Shown here in pieces: positions 17,074-27,256 of a DNA stretch of 64,000 bases. The notes beneath the pieces were generated by a model. The model was not told the DNA's origin and did no database searches. It worked only from the letters and a program-made list of their open reading frames with translations. The stretch spans positions 2,666,001-2,730,000 of the forward strand of contig NZ_CP037953.1 of NCBI RefSeq assembly GCF_009756665.1, read 5' to 3'. Source of the DNA: Permianibacter aggregans (GTDB lineage Bacteria; Pseudomonadota; Gammaproteobacteria; Enterobacterales; Permianibacteraceae). The position numbers and the translations under genes are program-made. Position 1 is the stretch's first letter, and every line of letters starts with the position of its first letter.

Positions 17074-18894
17074 TTAGTCTTTCGCTGCGCGATCGGCACG
17101 CTTGCGTTCGTGTTCTTGCAGAAACTTCTTACGCACACGAATCGCTTTCGGCGTCACTTCAACCAACTCATCGTCCTCGATAAATTCCAGCGCTTGCTCC
17201 AGCGAGAATTTGATCGGCGGGGTCAGAATCAGCTTTTCGTCGGCGCCGGCCGAGCGAATGTTGGTCAGCTGTTTGCCCTTCATCGGGTTGACGACGAGGT
17301 CGGAATCACGTGAATGAATGCCGATAACCATGCCTTCATAGACTTCGGTGCCGTGCTCGATAAACAGGCGACCGCGCTCCTGCAGGTTGAACAGCGAGTA
17401 GGCGACAGCTTTACCCATTTCGTTGGCGATCATGACGCCGTTGACACGGGCAGCAATAGCGCCGGCAGCAGCCGGACCGTAGTGGCTGAATGAGTGGTAA
17501 ATCAAACCGGTACCGCGAGTCGCGGTCATGAATTCGGTTTGGAAACCAATCAGACCACGCGCCGGAATGACGTAATCCAGACGCACGCGACCTTTACCAT
17601 CCGGCACCATGTTTTCCAACTGGCCAGAACGGGTGCCGAGCTTTTCCATGACGCCGCCCTGATGCTCTTCTTCGACGTCGACGGTCAGGGTTTCGTAAGG
17701 TTCCTGGCGAACGCCATCGACCATTTTGAAAATCACTTCCGGACGCGACACGCCGAGCTCATAGCCTTCGCGACGCATGGTTTCAATCAGGATACCGAGG
17801 TGCAATTCACCGCGACCGGAGACGCGGAACTTATCCGGGTCATCGGTTTCTTCAACACGCAGTGCGACGTTGTGCACCAGCTCGCGTTGCAGACGATCAC
17901 CAATCTGGCGCGAGGTGACGAACTTGCCATCTCGACCGGCGAATGGTGAGGTGTTGACCTGGAAGGTCATCGTCACGGTCGGCTCATCGACCGCCAGCGG
18001 TGGTAGAATTTCGACCGCGTCTTGGGCGCAAATGGTGTCGGAAATTTGTGGTGTTTCGATACCGGTGATGGCAACGATGTCGCCAGCGCGCGCTTCTTCC
18101 ACTTCGGTGCGCTCCAGGCCCATATAGCCGAGCACTTGGCCGATTTTGGCGTTATAGGTTTTGCCATCACGGTTGATGACGGTGACCGGCATGTTGCGGC
18201 GAACTTTACCGCGGGTGATTTTGCCGACGGCAATCGCGCCTACATAGGAAGAGTAATCAAGCTGGGAAACTTGCATCTGCAGCGGGCCGTCAATATTGAC
18301 GTCTGGCGGTGATACATGACGCAGGATGGTTTCGAACAGCGGCGTCATGTCGCCTTCGCGCACTTCCGCCTCTAAACCGGCGTAACCGCCCAAGGCCGAG
18401 GCGTAAACGACCGGGAAATCGAGTTGCTCGTCGGTGGCGCCGAGGCGGTCGAACAGATCAAATACCTGATCGATAACCCAGTGTGGGCGGGCACCTGGAC
18501 GGTCGACTTTATTGACGACAACGATCGGCTTCAAGCCATGGCTGAAGGCTTTCTGGGTAACGAAACGGGTTTGTGGCATTGGGCCGTCGACGGCATCGAC
18601 CAGCAGCAATACCGAATCGACCATCGACAGAATGCGCTCGACCTCACCGCCGAAATCGGCGTGTCCGGGGGTGTCGACGATGTTGATGCGGTAGTCTTTC
18701 CAGCGAATCGCGGTGTTCTTGGCCAGAATGGTAATACCGCGTTCTTTCTCCAGCGCATTGGAATCCATTACCCGTTCCTGTGGCTGGGCGCGGTCGCCGA
18801 GCGTGCCGGATTGTTGCAGGAGTTTGTCGACCAGGGTGGTTTTGCCATGGTCAACGTGGGCGATAATGGCGATGTTGCGGAGATTCTCGATCAC
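17074..18894 (-). CDS. typA: ribosome-associated translational GTPase TypA/BipA
   Basis: A 606-residue elongation-factor-like GTPase involved in 50S assembly and stress or cold adaptation. The G domain shows G1 AHVDHGKTT (12-20), the switch region with ERGITI, G3 DTPGHADF and G4 NKVDRP. EF-G-like domains III and V and the BipA-specific C-terminal domain follow, with [11 protein letters not shown]. Length is normal. It is monocistronic, ended by the hairpin at 17028 and divergent from the S9 peptidase; the 228-bp gap holds no gene. Confidence 0.96.
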   Translation of the reverse strand: MIENLRNIAIIAHVDHGKTTLVDKLLQQSGTLGDRAQPQERVMDSNALEKERGITILAKNTAIRWKDYRINIVDTPGHADFGGEVERILSMVDSVLLLVDAVDGPMPQTRFVTQKAFSHGLKPIVVVNKVDRPGARPHWVIDQVFDLFDRLGATDEQLDFPVVYASALGGYAGLEAEVREGDMTPLFETILRHVSPPDVNIDGPLQMQVSQLDYSSYVGAIAVGKITRGKVRRNMPVTVINRDGKTYNAKIGQVLGYMGLERTEVEEARAGDIVAITGIETPQISDTICAQDAVEILPPLAVDEPTVTMTFQVNTSPFAGRDGKFVTSRQIGDRLQRELVHNVALRVEETDDPDKFRVSGRGELHLGILIETMRREGYELGVSRPEVIFKMVDGVRQEPYETLTVDVEEEHQGGVMEKLGTRSGQLENMVPDGKGRVRLDYVIPARGLIGFQTEFMTATRGTGLIYHSFSHYGPAAAGAIAARVNGVMIANEMGKAVAYSLFNLQERGRLFIEHGTEVYEGMVIGIHSRDSDLVVNPMKGKQLTNIRSAGADEKLILTPPIKFSLEQALEFIEDDELVEVTPKAIRVRKKFLQEHERKRADRAAKD

Positions 18895-19122
18895 GGTAAA
18901 AGGACTGCCAGGTTCAAAAGGGCCGGTATTCTACTCTTGTCGGAACGGCGGCGTCTGACATTTCGCATAAAAAATCAGCAGTTTTCCGAGAAATGAGGCT
19001 TGCTTTTCCCCGTTCTGGGTGCGTTCGTGCCGGAAATGCCGCCTCGCCGTTCGTCGACTGGACGCTGGCGCAGGCAATCGGGATACTGCCGGCAAGCACT
19101 TCGAACCTAGTCACTGCCCGCA

Positions 19123-21258
19123 ATGCGAATGATGAAAGCACACGGAAAATCCGTTCGGCATTGGTTGTTGCTGTTATCAGTATTGCTGTTCACCGCTTGT
19201 CGAGAACCACCCGAACCGGTGGCCACACCGGCGCTGGAAGCCAATGTCGCGGCGGCCCCGACGGTCGGTGTGCCGCTTATCCCGCGTGCCGATTTGTTCG
19301 GCAACCCGGAAAAAGCGGCAGCCGATATTTCACCAGATGGCAACTGGCTGAGCTGGCTGGCGCCGCATCAGGGCGCGCTGAATATCTGGGTGGCGCCAAT
19401 CGCTGATTTAAGTCTGGCCGAGCCGGTCACCGATGCCGGTGCTCATGGTGTCGATAGTTATGAATGGGCCGGCAACAGCAGCCATATCGTTTACTACCAG
19501 GATCGTAATGGCGTTGAGGATTTTCATTTATACAGTGTCAATGTGGTGACCAAAAAAGTCATCGACTTAACGCCGCAAGCAAACATCAGTGCATTCATTC
19601 AACACAACAGCCCGCAGTTTCCAGACCATCTGGTCATCGCCATCAATGATCGTGGCGATCGCTCTTTGCACGATTTGTATCTGGTGTCGGTACACGATGG
19701 CAGTCGGCAATTGCTGTATCAGAACGAACGATTCGCGCAACTGTACCTTGATGACAATTACCAACTGCATTTCGCCAGCGAAAATGAGGCCGATGGCGGA
19801 TTTCGTATTTATCAGTTGAACGCCGACAAACAATGGCAACCGTTCAGCCATATTCCGATGCAAGACGCGTTGACCACCTGGATCCTGCGCATTGAGGATG
19901 GCGGCAAAGGCCTGCTCTGGGTGGATAGCCGCAATCGCGACAAGGCGGCGGTTTATCGGCAAGACGCCAAAACGGCGGAAATGAAACTGATTTTTGAAAG
20001 TGGCCGGGCCGATGTCGAATACATCGACTTGCATCCCATCACTCACGAGGTGCGCGCCGTTTCGGTCAATTATTTGCGCCGGCAATGGCATCTGCTTGAC
20101 GAAAGTTTTCGCGCCGACTTCGACTACCTGTCGCGATTGCATGAAGGTGAGCTGCAATTGCTGAATACCAGTCGCGACGACAAGCGCTGGTTAGTCGCTT
20201 ATCAGGATGACAATCATCCGTCGCGAACGTTTTTGTATGACCGCATCGGCAAGCTGGCGACGCGCTTGTTTATCACTCGTCCGGTGTTGGACGGCTTGCC
20301 ACTGGCCAGCATGCAGGCACTGGAAATTGGCGCCCGCGACGGCATGACTTTGATCAGTTATTTGTCGCTGCCATTCGATGCCGATCCGGACAACGATGGC
20401 AAGCCAACCACGCCATTACCGATGGTGCTCATTGTTCACGGCGGCCCTTGGGATCGTGATTATTGGGGATTCAATCAAGAACATCAGTGGTTGGCTAATC
20501 GCGGCTACGCTGTGCTCAGCGTCAACTTTCGCGGCTCGACTGGTTTTGGCAAACAATTTGTCAATGCCGGCAATCAGGAATGGGGCGGAAAAATGCAAAC
20601 GGATTTGCTTGATGCCGTGCAATGGGCAATCAAGAACGGCATAGCCGATGAGAGCAAAATCGCTATTTACGGCGGCAGTTATGGTGGCTATGCCACGTTG
20701 GTCGGTTTGACGCAAACACCCAATACCTTTGCTTGCGGTGTTGATATTGTTGGCCCTTCCGATCTGCAAACGATGATTCAGTATTTTCCGGCCTACTGGA
20801 AAAGCTTTCAGGAGCAATGGCTGCATCGGGTAGGCGATCCCTCAACGGAAACGGGTCGTGCGTTGCTGAAATCCCGTTCACCTTTGCATTTTGTTGAGCA
20901 AATCAAAAAACCGCTGTTGATCGCGCAAGGCCAGAATGATCCACGAGTCAGCGCTCGCGAGTCTGAGCAAATCGTCAATGCGATGCTGAACCGTAATATG
21001 CCAGTGACTTATCTGGTGTTTCCTGACGAAGGGCATGGCTTTTTGCGACCGGAAAATGATCGGGCGTTTTATGCGATCAGCGAGGAGTTTCTGGCCCGCT
21101 GTCTCGGTGGTCGCGTGCAAATGCCTGGTGGTGACTTACAAGGCAGCAGCGTGCAGATTCGGGTTGGTGAGCAATGGGTGCCGGCGAGTGCCGAAGCGAT
21201 GCGGGCGCCAACCGAAGTGTTAAGCAAAACGCCACCGGAACAGGCGGCAGCACATTAG
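19123..21258 (+). CDS. S9 family prolyl-oligopeptidase-type peptidase, lipoprotein
   Basis: A 711-residue secreted peptidase with a lipoprotein signal (LLFTAC), so probably envelope-anchored. The N-terminal half (about 50-400) has WD-like beta-propeller repeats such as ISPDGNWLSWLAP. The C-terminal alpha/beta hydrolase domain carries the triad Ser519 (GGSYGGY), Asp606 (GQNDPRVS) and His638 (DEGHGF). Predicted role: release of di- or oligopeptides or acyl-amino acids from short peptides. Three in-frame ATGs (19123, 19129, 19132) compete and none has a strong ribosome site. Convergent with the gene at 21272. Confidence 0.9.
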   Translation: MRMMKAHGKSVRHWLLLLSVLLFTACREPPEPVATPALEANVAAAPTVGVPLIPRADLFGNPEKAAADISPDGNWLSWLAPHQGALNIWVAPIADLSLAEPVTDAGAHGVDSYEWAGNSSHIVYYQDRNGVEDFHLYSVNVVTKKVIDLTPQANISAFIQHNSPQFPDHLVIAINDRGDRSLHDLYLVSVHDGSRQLLYQNERFAQLYLDDNYQLHFASENEADGGFRIYQLNADKQWQPFSHIPMQDALTTWILRIEDGGKGLLWVDSRNRDKAAVYRQDAKTAEMKLIFESGRADVEYIDLHPITHEVRAVSVNYLRRQWHLLDESFRADFDYLSRLHEGELQLLNTSRDDKRWLVAYQDDNHPSRTFLYDRIGKLATRLFITRPVLDGLPLASMQALEIGARDGMTLISYLSLPFDADPDNDGKPTTPLPMVLIVHGGPWDRDYWGFNQEHQWLANRGYAVLSVNFRGSTGFGKQFVNAGNQEWGGKMQTDLLDAVQWAIKNGIADESKIAIYGGSYGGYATLVGLTQTPNTFACGVDIVGPSDLQTMIQYFPAYWKSFQEQWLHRVGDPSTETGRALLKSRSPLHFVEQIKKPLLIAQGQNDPRVSARESEQIVNAMLNRNMPVTYLVFPDEGHGFLRPENDRAFYAISEEFLARCLGGRVQMPGGDLQGSSVQIRVGEQWVPASAEAMRAPTEVLSKTPPEQAAAH

Positions 21259-21271
21259 CCGTGCTCAATGC

Positions 21272-22429
21272 TCAAGCGGCACTGGCTTGCGCCAGTGCCA
21301 TCGCCACCCGATTGCGGCCTTGTGCTTTCGCTTGATACAAGGCCTGATCGGCTTGCTTCAACAAGGCTTCCAGTTGCAGCGGTGGCTGCGCAGAAGGGCT
21401 GATACCAATGCTGACGGTGGCGTGAATTTCTTTGCCTTCATGTTGCAAGCGGGTTTGTTGCCAGTGTTGGCGTATTCGCTCGGCCACGTGCGCCGCTTGT
21501 CTGTCGTCCAGATCACATAGCAGCACGGCAAATTCTTCGCCACCAATTCGACAGACAACATCATCGGGGCGCATCATGCTTTTCAGTTGCTTGGCGAACG
21601 CTTTCAGCACCAGATCGCCGCACGCATGGCCATGCTGATCGTTGATCTGTTTGAAGTGATCGAGATCGGACATCATCACCGTTGCGCGGCCCGTTGGTGC
21701 AAGACGATCCAACTTTCGGTGCGTCTTATCCCAGAAACCTTTGCGGTTCAGCAAACCGGTCAGCGGATCCAACTCAGCCAATTCCTGCAGGCGCCATTCC
21801 TGAATGGCATGCAATAAAACCAGCAAGGCAAAACAGCGCAGCATGATCAGCGCCGTGGACGGAATCGAGCCGAGTGCGCTTTGCTGTTCCACCGGTAAAT
21901 GCGCAAAAGGAAAGCCGCCGAACATCGCCAAACCACGTGCTGCCAACACGATTGCCGACACCAGAAAAATCGCCGCGACGAATTGACGGGTAAAGTTTGG
22001 AATCGGTGCTGCTGCTGCTTTCACCACTTGATAGGAAAGGCCGCAGGCGGCTGCAGAAAGCAACAAGCTGGCGGCAACCTGCTGCGGATAGGAAAACCAC
22101 GCAACAACAAGCCAAACGGCAGCGAACAACAACAGTGTGCCGTTTGCCGACCAACGAGGGCGATGGCCGAGAAAGCGCATTAACCCGACCCAAATCGCCA
22201 GATTGCCGCTCAGATACAGCACGCCGGCCAGCCAGTAGTTTTCGCTAGGGTCAGATTCGCTGTGCCACCAGCGCACCAGATAACCGCTGGCCAAGGCCAA
22301 ACAACCGATGAGCCAAAAGCCGATACCCGGTCGTTTTGGGTATTGGAGACGAATAACGGCAAACACGACCGAGGCGGCCAACAGCAGCGTCAGAACAAAA
22401 AGATTGAGTGTTGGAAAATGCAGGCTCAT
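21272..22429 (-). CDS. membrane diguanylate cyclase (GGDEF)
   Basis: A 385-residue protein with about six or seven hydrophobic segments in residues 8-210 and a C-terminal GGDEF domain starting ELDPLTGLLNRKGF. The catalytic loop is GGEEF (296-300), with an intact inhibitory RxxD (RPDD, 287-290) five residues upstream. It should make c-di-GMP in response to an unidentified membrane signal. It has the same architecture as the cyclase at 6100 but different membrane-domain sequence, so it is not a recent duplicate. Confidence 0.9.
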   Translation of the reverse strand: MSLHFPTLNLFVLTLLLAASVVFAVIRLQYPKRPGIGFWLIGCLALASGYLVRWWHSESDPSENYWLAGVLYLSGNLAIWVGLMRFLGHRPRWSANGTLLLFAAVWLVVAWFSYPQQVAASLLLSAAACGLSYQVVKAAAAPIPNFTRQFVAAIFLVSAIVLAARGLAMFGGFPFAHLPVEQQSALGSIPSTALIMLRCFALLVLLHAIQEWRLQELAELDPLTGLLNRKGFWDKTHRKLDRLAPTGRATVMMSDLDHFKQINDQHGHACGDLVLKAFAKQLKSMMRPDDVVCRIGGEEFAVLLCDLDDRQAAHVAERIRQHWQQTRLQHEGKEIHATVSIGISPSAQPPLQLEALLKQADQALYQAKAQGRNRVAMALAQASAA

Positions 22430-22586
22430 TACTGATGCCCCCAGTTATCCTGCGCGCCGCCGGTCTCAGCGTGTTAAAACTATAGCCCAATAAAGCCGAA
22501 GGACATCGTTGTCGCTGGAGCTCATTGGTTAAAATCTCTACAATGCGCGCCCCCGTGTTGGGCGCGGGGCAGATTGATATGAATGA

Positions 22587-23642
22587 ATGGGTACAAGTGT
22601 GACAAAACGCAAAGCGGTAGCGCTGATTTCTGGCGGTCTCGATTCGATGCTGGCAGCGAAAGTGATCATGGAGCAGGGTGTCCATGTTGAAGGCATCAAT
22701 TTCTTCACCGGCTTTTGTGTTGAAGGTCATACCCATGCCATTCGTAAGCACGATCAGAAAAAGCAAAAACGCAACAACGCGCTGTGGGTTGCCGAGCAGT
22801 TAGGTATTCCGCTGCATATCATCGACATCGTCGATGAGTACAAAGATGTGTTGCTGAACCCGAAGCATGGTTACGGCCAGCATTTGAATCCTTGCCTCGA
22901 CTGCAAAATTTTCATGGTGCGCAAAGCGCAGGAATGGTGCACCGAAAACGGTTTTGATTTCATCATTACCGGCGAAGTGATCGGGCAACGGCCGAAATCA
23001 CAACGCGCGGCGACGATGCCGATTATCGCGCGTGAGTCGACCGCCGAAGATCGCTTGTTGCGGCCACTGTGCGCCCATCACCTGATGCCAAGCTTGCCGG
23101 AGCGCGAAGGCTGGGTGGATCGCAACAAGCTTTACGGCATCACAGGACGATCCCGCAAACCGCAGGTGGAGTTGGCGCAACAATTTGGTTTCGAGGAATG
23201 GGCACAACCGGCTGGCGGCTGCTGCTTCCTAACCAACGAGCAGTACGCCAGCAAACTCACCGATTTGTGGCAAAGCCGGGGCCACCGCGACTACGAACTC
23301 GACGACATCATCATGCTGAAAGTCGGCCGTCATTTGCGTCCGCGTCCGCATTTCAAATTGATCATCGCGCGCGAAGAAGGCGAAGCAAATTTCCTGGAAG
23401 GCTATCGCAATCAATTTGCCTCACTGCAACCGCAATCGCATATGGGCGCACTGGCATTGATCGACGGCGTTCTGAAAGACGACAGCGATATCGAACTTGC
23501 TGCGCGCATTGCCGGACGTTATTCCCAAGGTCGCGATGGCGATTCGGTCACTTACGAATTCACCCGCCCTGGTCAACCGACCAAACTGGTCAGCGCCAAA
23601 CCGATCAGTGAAAAAGAAATCGAAGCGACTTGGTATGTCTGA
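22587..23642 (+). CDS. PP-loop tRNA-thiolation-type enzyme (ThiI/MnmA-like core, NFACT-R-like C-terminus)
   Basis: A 351-residue protein. The N-terminal ATP-pyrophosphatase loop is ALISGGLDSMLA (residues 11-22). NPCLDCK gives a CxxC typical of sulfur-relay nucleotide-modifying enzymes, and PAGGCCFLT contributes further cysteines. The last ~130 residues (MLKVGRHLRP, IIAREEGEANFL) resemble the NFACT-R RNA-binding domain. It lacks the THUMP and rhodanese domains of gammaproteobacterial ThiI yet occupies the typA-glnA interval where Pseudomonas has thiI. The next gene, overlapping its stop, is a TusA-like sulfur carrier. The exact tRNA target is unknown. GTG 22599 is an alternative start. Confidence 0.75.
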   Translation: MGTSVTKRKAVALISGGLDSMLAAKVIMEQGVHVEGINFFTGFCVEGHTHAIRKHDQKKQKRNNALWVAEQLGIPLHIIDIVDEYKDVLLNPKHGYGQHLNPCLDCKIFMVRKAQEWCTENGFDFIITGEVIGQRPKSQRAATMPIIARESTAEDRLLRPLCAHHLMPSLPEREGWVDRNKLYGITGRSRKPQVELAQQFGFEEWAQPAGGCCFLTNEQYASKLTDLWQSRGHRDYELDDIIMLKVGRHLRPRPHFKLIIAREEGEANFLEGYRNQFASLQPQSHMGALALIDGVLKDDSDIELAARIAGRYSQGRDGDSVTYEFTRPGQPTKLVSAKPISEKEIEATWYV

Positions 23643-23859
23643 ACCCATCATTGTCGATGCCCGTCGCTTGTTATGTCCGCTACCGGTCATTCGTTTGCAG
23701 CAGGCGGTAAAGAAAGCGCCGAAAGGTTCGCTGATTCGCGTGCTGGCGACCGACCCCGGTGTGCAGAACGATATTCCGGCTTGGTGCCGGGTGCATCAGT
23801 TGCAGGTGGTGCGCTTGGAACAAATTGATCGGGAGTGGGTAGTGGAAGTGCAAGCCTGA
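23635..23859 (+). CDS. TusA/SirA-family sulfur-carrier protein
   Basis: A 74-residue protein with the TusA-fold signature: IIVDARRLLCPLPVIRLQQA (the Cys of CPLP carries the persulfide) and the beta-strand GSLIRVLATDPGVQNDIPAWC. ATG 23635 overlaps the stop of the PP-loop gene by a few bases, indicating coupled expression. It probably hands sulfur to that enzyme; this is inferred from fusion-like proximity. E. coli TusA works with TusBCD-MnmA, none of which are adjacent here. Confidence 0.85.
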   Translation: MSEPIIVDARRLLCPLPVIRLQQAVKKAPKGSLIRVLATDPGVQNDIPAWCRVHQLQVVRLEQIDREWVVEVQA

Positions 23860-23882
23860 GAAGGCGTTAGGATGTTGCGCTT

Positions 23883-24644
23883 TCAGTATGGCGATACCGC
23901 TAGAAAGCGCTCGGATTCAAAGAAGTTTCGATTCATCGCGATTTGCCGATTGAATTGCTGCACCAATTCCGCGGGCACCGAGCGTTTGCTGAACATCAGA
24001 TGCGACGACTCGCTATTGATCACGAAATCCAACGGCCTCGGCATCGGAAAACCGCTACCGCGCACGACATACGGTAAAATTAATTCATCGGCCATAAACC
24101 ATTCGCCGCGTGGTGGCGATGCGTACAGTTGTCGCAATCCCTGATTGATACTGTGATAGGGCTGCAGGCGATGCTGTTCAATAAGCAGCGGTATCGCCTG
24201 TTGCCATTTATTGCCGAACCAACCGCCGGCAGGGGCAATAATTGTGTGCTCAGTATTAAACAGTGTGGCCCAATCGAGTTGTTTCCATGGTGAATCCGGA
24301 CGGACATAAATTCGATAGGTTTCGGCCCGATAGGCGTCTGAGAAATAGGCAAAAGCTAGTCTGTCTTCGCGCACCGATGCCAAGGTCAGAACGTCGATCT
24401 CGCCTTCGGCGAGCATGCGCTGGCGCCGCGCGAAACTGACCGGTGCCGGTACCACAGAAATTTCGCAACCAAGCCGCTTGGCGGTGTATTGTAGAAAACG
24501 GAAGTCTGGTGTTTGGGCTTCTTGCAGGCGGAAGCTTGGTTCGGCGACGGGAAACGCAGTACGCAGTGGCCGAGCGCAAGACGATTGAGCCTCGACGACA
24601 GGCAAGAACAGCATGCATAGCACGGCAACTACAGCATGACGCAT
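23883..24644 (-). CDS. periplasmic solute-binding-like protein (SBP family 3 fold)
   Basis: A 253-residue exported protein with a signal peptide ending at about VVEAQS. The mature protein shows the periplasmic binding-protein pattern: FRFLQYTAKRLGC, a polar motif EGEIDVLTLASVREDRL, and YFSDAYRAETYRIYVR. I see no transporter genes nearby, so a sensor or orphan-binding role is possible. ATG 24644 begins the signal peptide; the frame continues upstream to a TTG at 24683. It is paralogous to the gene at 24777. Many such stand-alone SBP_bac_3 proteins have no known ligand. Confidence 0.7.
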   Translation of the reverse strand: MRHAVVAVLCMLFLPVVEAQSSCARPLRTAFPVAEPSFRLQEAQTPDFRFLQYTAKRLGCEISVVPAPVSFARRQRMLAEGEIDVLTLASVREDRLAFAYFSDAYRAETYRIYVRPDSPWKQLDWATLFNTEHTIIAPAGGWFGNKWQQAIPLLIEQHRLQPYHSINQGLRQLYASPPRGEWFMADELILPYVVRGSGFPMPRPLDFVINSESSHLMFSKRSVPAELVQQFNRQIAMNRNFFESERFLAVSPY

Positions 24645-24776
24645 CGGGTCAGGTGTCCAAGTAAAATCCTTTTCCGTATTCAAGTATACGCGCAGTTACT
24701 TATTTTACCCTGGCGCCATATTGGACACGATCATTGGCGCGCACAATTGGTCTCCTGACTGGTGCGATGATGCTAT

Positions 24777-25559
24777 TCAATTAATCGCTGGCCGTCGTTC
24801 AGACAACGCTTTGAAAAAGTCGGGGTGCGCTTTCAGCGCAGCGTTGAAGCGCGCCACGGTTTCCGGCGCTACTGATTTCCGGCTGAACATGAAATGCACC
24901 GGCTCGACCTTGAAGGGCGTGCCAAGCAAGCGTGGTGGTGGTCGTCTGTGCTGTTCCGAGGCCAGTAGAATCAAATCGACATCGCCCATCATGACTACGC
25001 CGCGTGGCGGTGTGGCGTGTAGTAGCTGCAGGCCATGTTGAAAGTCGCTGTAGCGTGTCAGCCGGTGTTTTCTTTTGATCGTTCTCGATACTTTCACCCA
25101 CTCATCACCGAACCAGCCCTCCGGGGCCAGCACATCGCCGTCAACATTCGGTAGGTCAAACAGCGTCAGGCTGGCCAATGTGCTATCGGCGCGGGCGAAA
25201 AGGCCGATGCGTTCCATCCGATAAGGGTCGGAAAAATGAGCATAACGAACCCGTTTGGGGCGCAGCGACGCCAACGACAGTACATCCACCTCGCCTTGTT
25301 CGAGCAACATGAGTCGTCGGGAATGACGGGTGAGTTCGGGTAGGCGTTCAATCGTGCAGCCGGCGGTGCGGGCGACGATAACCATGAAGCGAAAATCCGG
25401 CGACGCGGTTTCGTCGTGGTCCGGTGCCCGCAATGGGCGTTCGCAGCACAAGGCTGTGCCGGTCAACCACACCAGCAGCCAAGCCCAGCGGCCAAACCGT
25501 CGATGCGCTCGGGAAGGGGTGGCGCATCGGCGGCGATATCGAATCGTCCATCGCAGCAT
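24777..25559 (-). CDS. solute-binding-like protein (SBP family 3 fold), paralogue
   Basis: About 260 residues. An Arg-rich N-terminus ([19 protein letters not shown]) looks like a signal sequence, possibly twin-arginine type. The mature part parallels the neighbour at 23883: [41 protein letters not shown] and GWFGDEW, so both arose by duplication. ATG 25559 is chosen; the frame is open to 25613. The pair sits divergent to glnA and is transcribed away from it. Ligand unknown. Confidence 0.68.
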   Translation of the reverse strand: MLRWTIRYRRRCATPSRAHRRFGRWAWLLVWLTGTALCCERPLRAPDHDETASPDFRFMVIVARTAGCTIERLPELTRHSRRLMLLEQGEVDVLSLASLRPKRVRYAHFSDPYRMERIGLFARADSTLASLTLFDLPNVDGDVLAPEGWFGDEWVKVSRTIKRKHRLTRYSDFQHGLQLLHATPPRGVVMMGDVDLILLASEQHRRPPPRLLGTPFKVEPVHFMFSRKSVAPETVARFNAALKAHPDFFKALSERRPAIN

Positions 25560-25606
25560 GCTCAAAATATAGTTGCTGCGAAGAATTTCGATGGCGCCAC
25601 TCAACC

Positions 25607-25620
25607 GCACCAAAATGGCG
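25607..25620 (+). promoter_or_regulatory. candidate NtrC binding site upstream of glnA
   Basis: GCACCAAAATGGCG resembles the enteric NtrC operator (GCACCA, 3 bp, TGGTGC): the left half matches fully and the right half at four of six bases. It lies about 110 bp upstream of the sigma-54 promoter, a usual enhancer distance. Only one clear copy was seen. Confidence 0.4.
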
Positions 25621-25715
25621 ATAAAATGCGTGCCGCGGTATCAAAAAGGTGCAACCGCCTGAGCCGGGCGAGATTCTGCAATCGATTCGGCGCGGCCCTG
25701 TTCCGAATTGGCGCA

Positions 25716-25731
25716 TGGCACGGGCTTTGCT
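25716..25731 (+). promoter_or_regulatory. sigma-54 promoter of glnA
   Basis: TGGCACGGGCTTTGCT has the -24 GG (25717-25718) and -12 GC (25729-25730) exactly 12 bp apart and matches the consensus TGGCAC-N5-TTGC in full. Transcription would start near 25742, about 60 bp before glnA. It fits NtrC-activated, nitrogen-limited expression, with ntrBC encoded downstream. Confidence 0.9.
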
Positions 25732-25802
25732 TTTATCTGGCCAAATCGGATCGGCCTCCGGCTGCCCGCATCGCCATCACCCGCTTTAAAGGAGCGTTTT
25801 AC

Positions 25803-27212
25803 ATGTCCATCAGCAATGTTCTGAAACTGATTGAAGAAAACGACGTCAAGTTCGTTGACCTGCGTTTCACCGATACCAAAGGTAAAGAGCAGCACGTGTC
25901 GATTCCGGCCCGTTTGGCCGATGAGTCGCTGTTCCAGGACGGCAAAATGTTTGATGGCAGCTCGATCCACGGCTGGAAAGGCATCAATGAGTCGGACATG
26001 ATCCTGATGCCGGACGCCGACACTGCCGTGCTCGACCCATTCACTGATGACGCCACGCTGATCGTTCGTTGCGACATTCTCGATCCGGCTACGATGCAAG
26101 GCTACGACCGCGATCCGCGTTCGATTGCCAAGCGCGCCGAGGAATACCTGAAATCCACCGGCATCGCTGATGTTTGCTACTTCGGCCCAGAGCCAGAATT
26201 CTTCATGTTCGATGACGTCAAGTTCTACAACCGCATGAACGGCTGCGGTTACGAACTCGATTCGCAAGAAGGCGCCTGGAACACCAACCGCAGCTACGAA
26301 GGCGGCAACATGGGCCACCGCCCGATGATCAAAGGCGGTTACTTCCCGGTCGCGCCAGTTGACTCCTCGCAGGACATCCGCTCGCAAATGTCACTGGTCT
26401 GCGAGCAAATGGGCCTGGAAATCGAAGCCCACCACCACGAAGTGGCGACCGGTGGCCAGAACGAATTGGCGGCCAAGTTCAACACGCTGGTGAAGAAAGC
26501 TGACGAACTGCAGATCATGAAGTACGTCATTCATAACGTCGCTCATGCCTACGGCAAAACCGCGACGTTCATGCCAAAGCCAATGGTCGGTGACAACGGC
26601 TCCGGCATGCACTGCCACCAGTCGCTGGCCAAGAACGGTCAGAATATTTTCGCTGGCAACAAATACGCTGGTCTGTCGGAAGAAGCGCTGTACTACATCG
26701 GCGGTATCATCAAGCACGCTCGCGCGCTGAACGCCATCACCAACGCTTCGACCAACAGCTACAAGCGTCTGGTGCCAGGTTTCGAAGCGCCGGTCATGCT
26801 GGCTTACTCGGCCCGTAACCGCTCCGCCTCGATTCGTATTCCGTACGTCGCCAGCGCCAAAGGCCGCCGTATCGAGTGCCGTTTCCCGGACCCGACGGCC
26901 AACCCTTACCTAGCGTTCGCCGCGATGATGATGGCCGGCTTGGACGGCATCCAGAACAAGATCCACCCTGGCGATGCTGCCGACAAGGATCTCTACGATC
27001 TGCCGCCAGAAGAAGCCAAAGCCATTCCTACCGTCGCCCACAGCCTGGAAATGGCCCTGGACGCACTGGAAGCCGATCACGAGTTCCTGACCCGTGGTGG
27101 TGTATTCAGCAAAGACTTCCTGGACAGCTACATCGCCATCAAGCGTGCCGAAGCCAAGCGTGTATCGATGGCCGTGCACCCGCTGGAAATGGAACTGTAC
27201 TACAGCGTGTAA
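25803..27212 (+). CDS. glnA: glutamine synthetase type I
   Basis: A 469-residue GSI-beta enzyme forming glutamine from glutamate, ammonia and ATP. Seen: [16 protein letters not shown], the FDGSSIHGW region, [11 protein letters not shown], the [10 protein letters not shown] loop and the adenylylation tyrosine Tyr398 in [12 protein letters not shown], so regulation by GlnE is expected. The open frame extends far upstream (to 25416), but ATG 25803 gives the exact family N-terminus. It is driven by the sigma-54 promoter at 25716 and closed by the terminator at 27229. Confidence 0.97.
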   Translation: MSISNVLKLIEENDVKFVDLRFTDTKGKEQHVSIPARLADESLFQDGKMFDGSSIHGWKGINESDMILMPDADTAVLDPFTDDATLIVRCDILDPATMQGYDRDPRSIAKRAEEYLKSTGIADVCYFGPEPEFFMFDDVKFYNRMNGCGYELDSQEGAWNTNRSYEGGNMGHRPMIKGGYFPVAPVDSSQDIRSQMSLVCEQMGLEIEAHHHEVATGGQNELAAKFNTLVKKADELQIMKYVIHNVAHAYGKTATFMPKPMVGDNGSGMHCHQSLAKNGQNIFAGNKYAGLSEEALYYIGGIIKHARALNAITNASTNSYKRLVPGFEAPVMLAYSARNRSASIRIPYVASAKGRRIECRFPDPTANPYLAFAAMMMAGLDGIQNKIHPGDAADKDLYDLPPEEAKAIPTVAHSLEMALDALEADHEFLTRGGVFSKDFLDSYIAIKRAEAKRVSMAVHPLEMELYYSV

Positions 27213-27228
27213 GCGTCAAAGCGTGATC

Positions 27229-27256
27229 AAAAAAGCCGCCTTCGGGCGGTTTTTTG
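27229..27256 (+). terminator. intrinsic terminator after glnA
   Basis: Stem CCGCC / GGCGG with TTCG tetraloop, extended by a G-U pair and six A-T pairs, followed by a T run, 16 bp after the glnA stop. It separates glnA from the ntrBC part, so full ntrBC expression needs read-through or separate promoters. Confidence 0.9.

Noticed and set aside
25416-25802. Long N-terminal extension of glutamine synthetase
   Set aside because: The region contains the sigma-54 promoter and the start of the divergent gene; the family N-terminus begins at ATG 25803.
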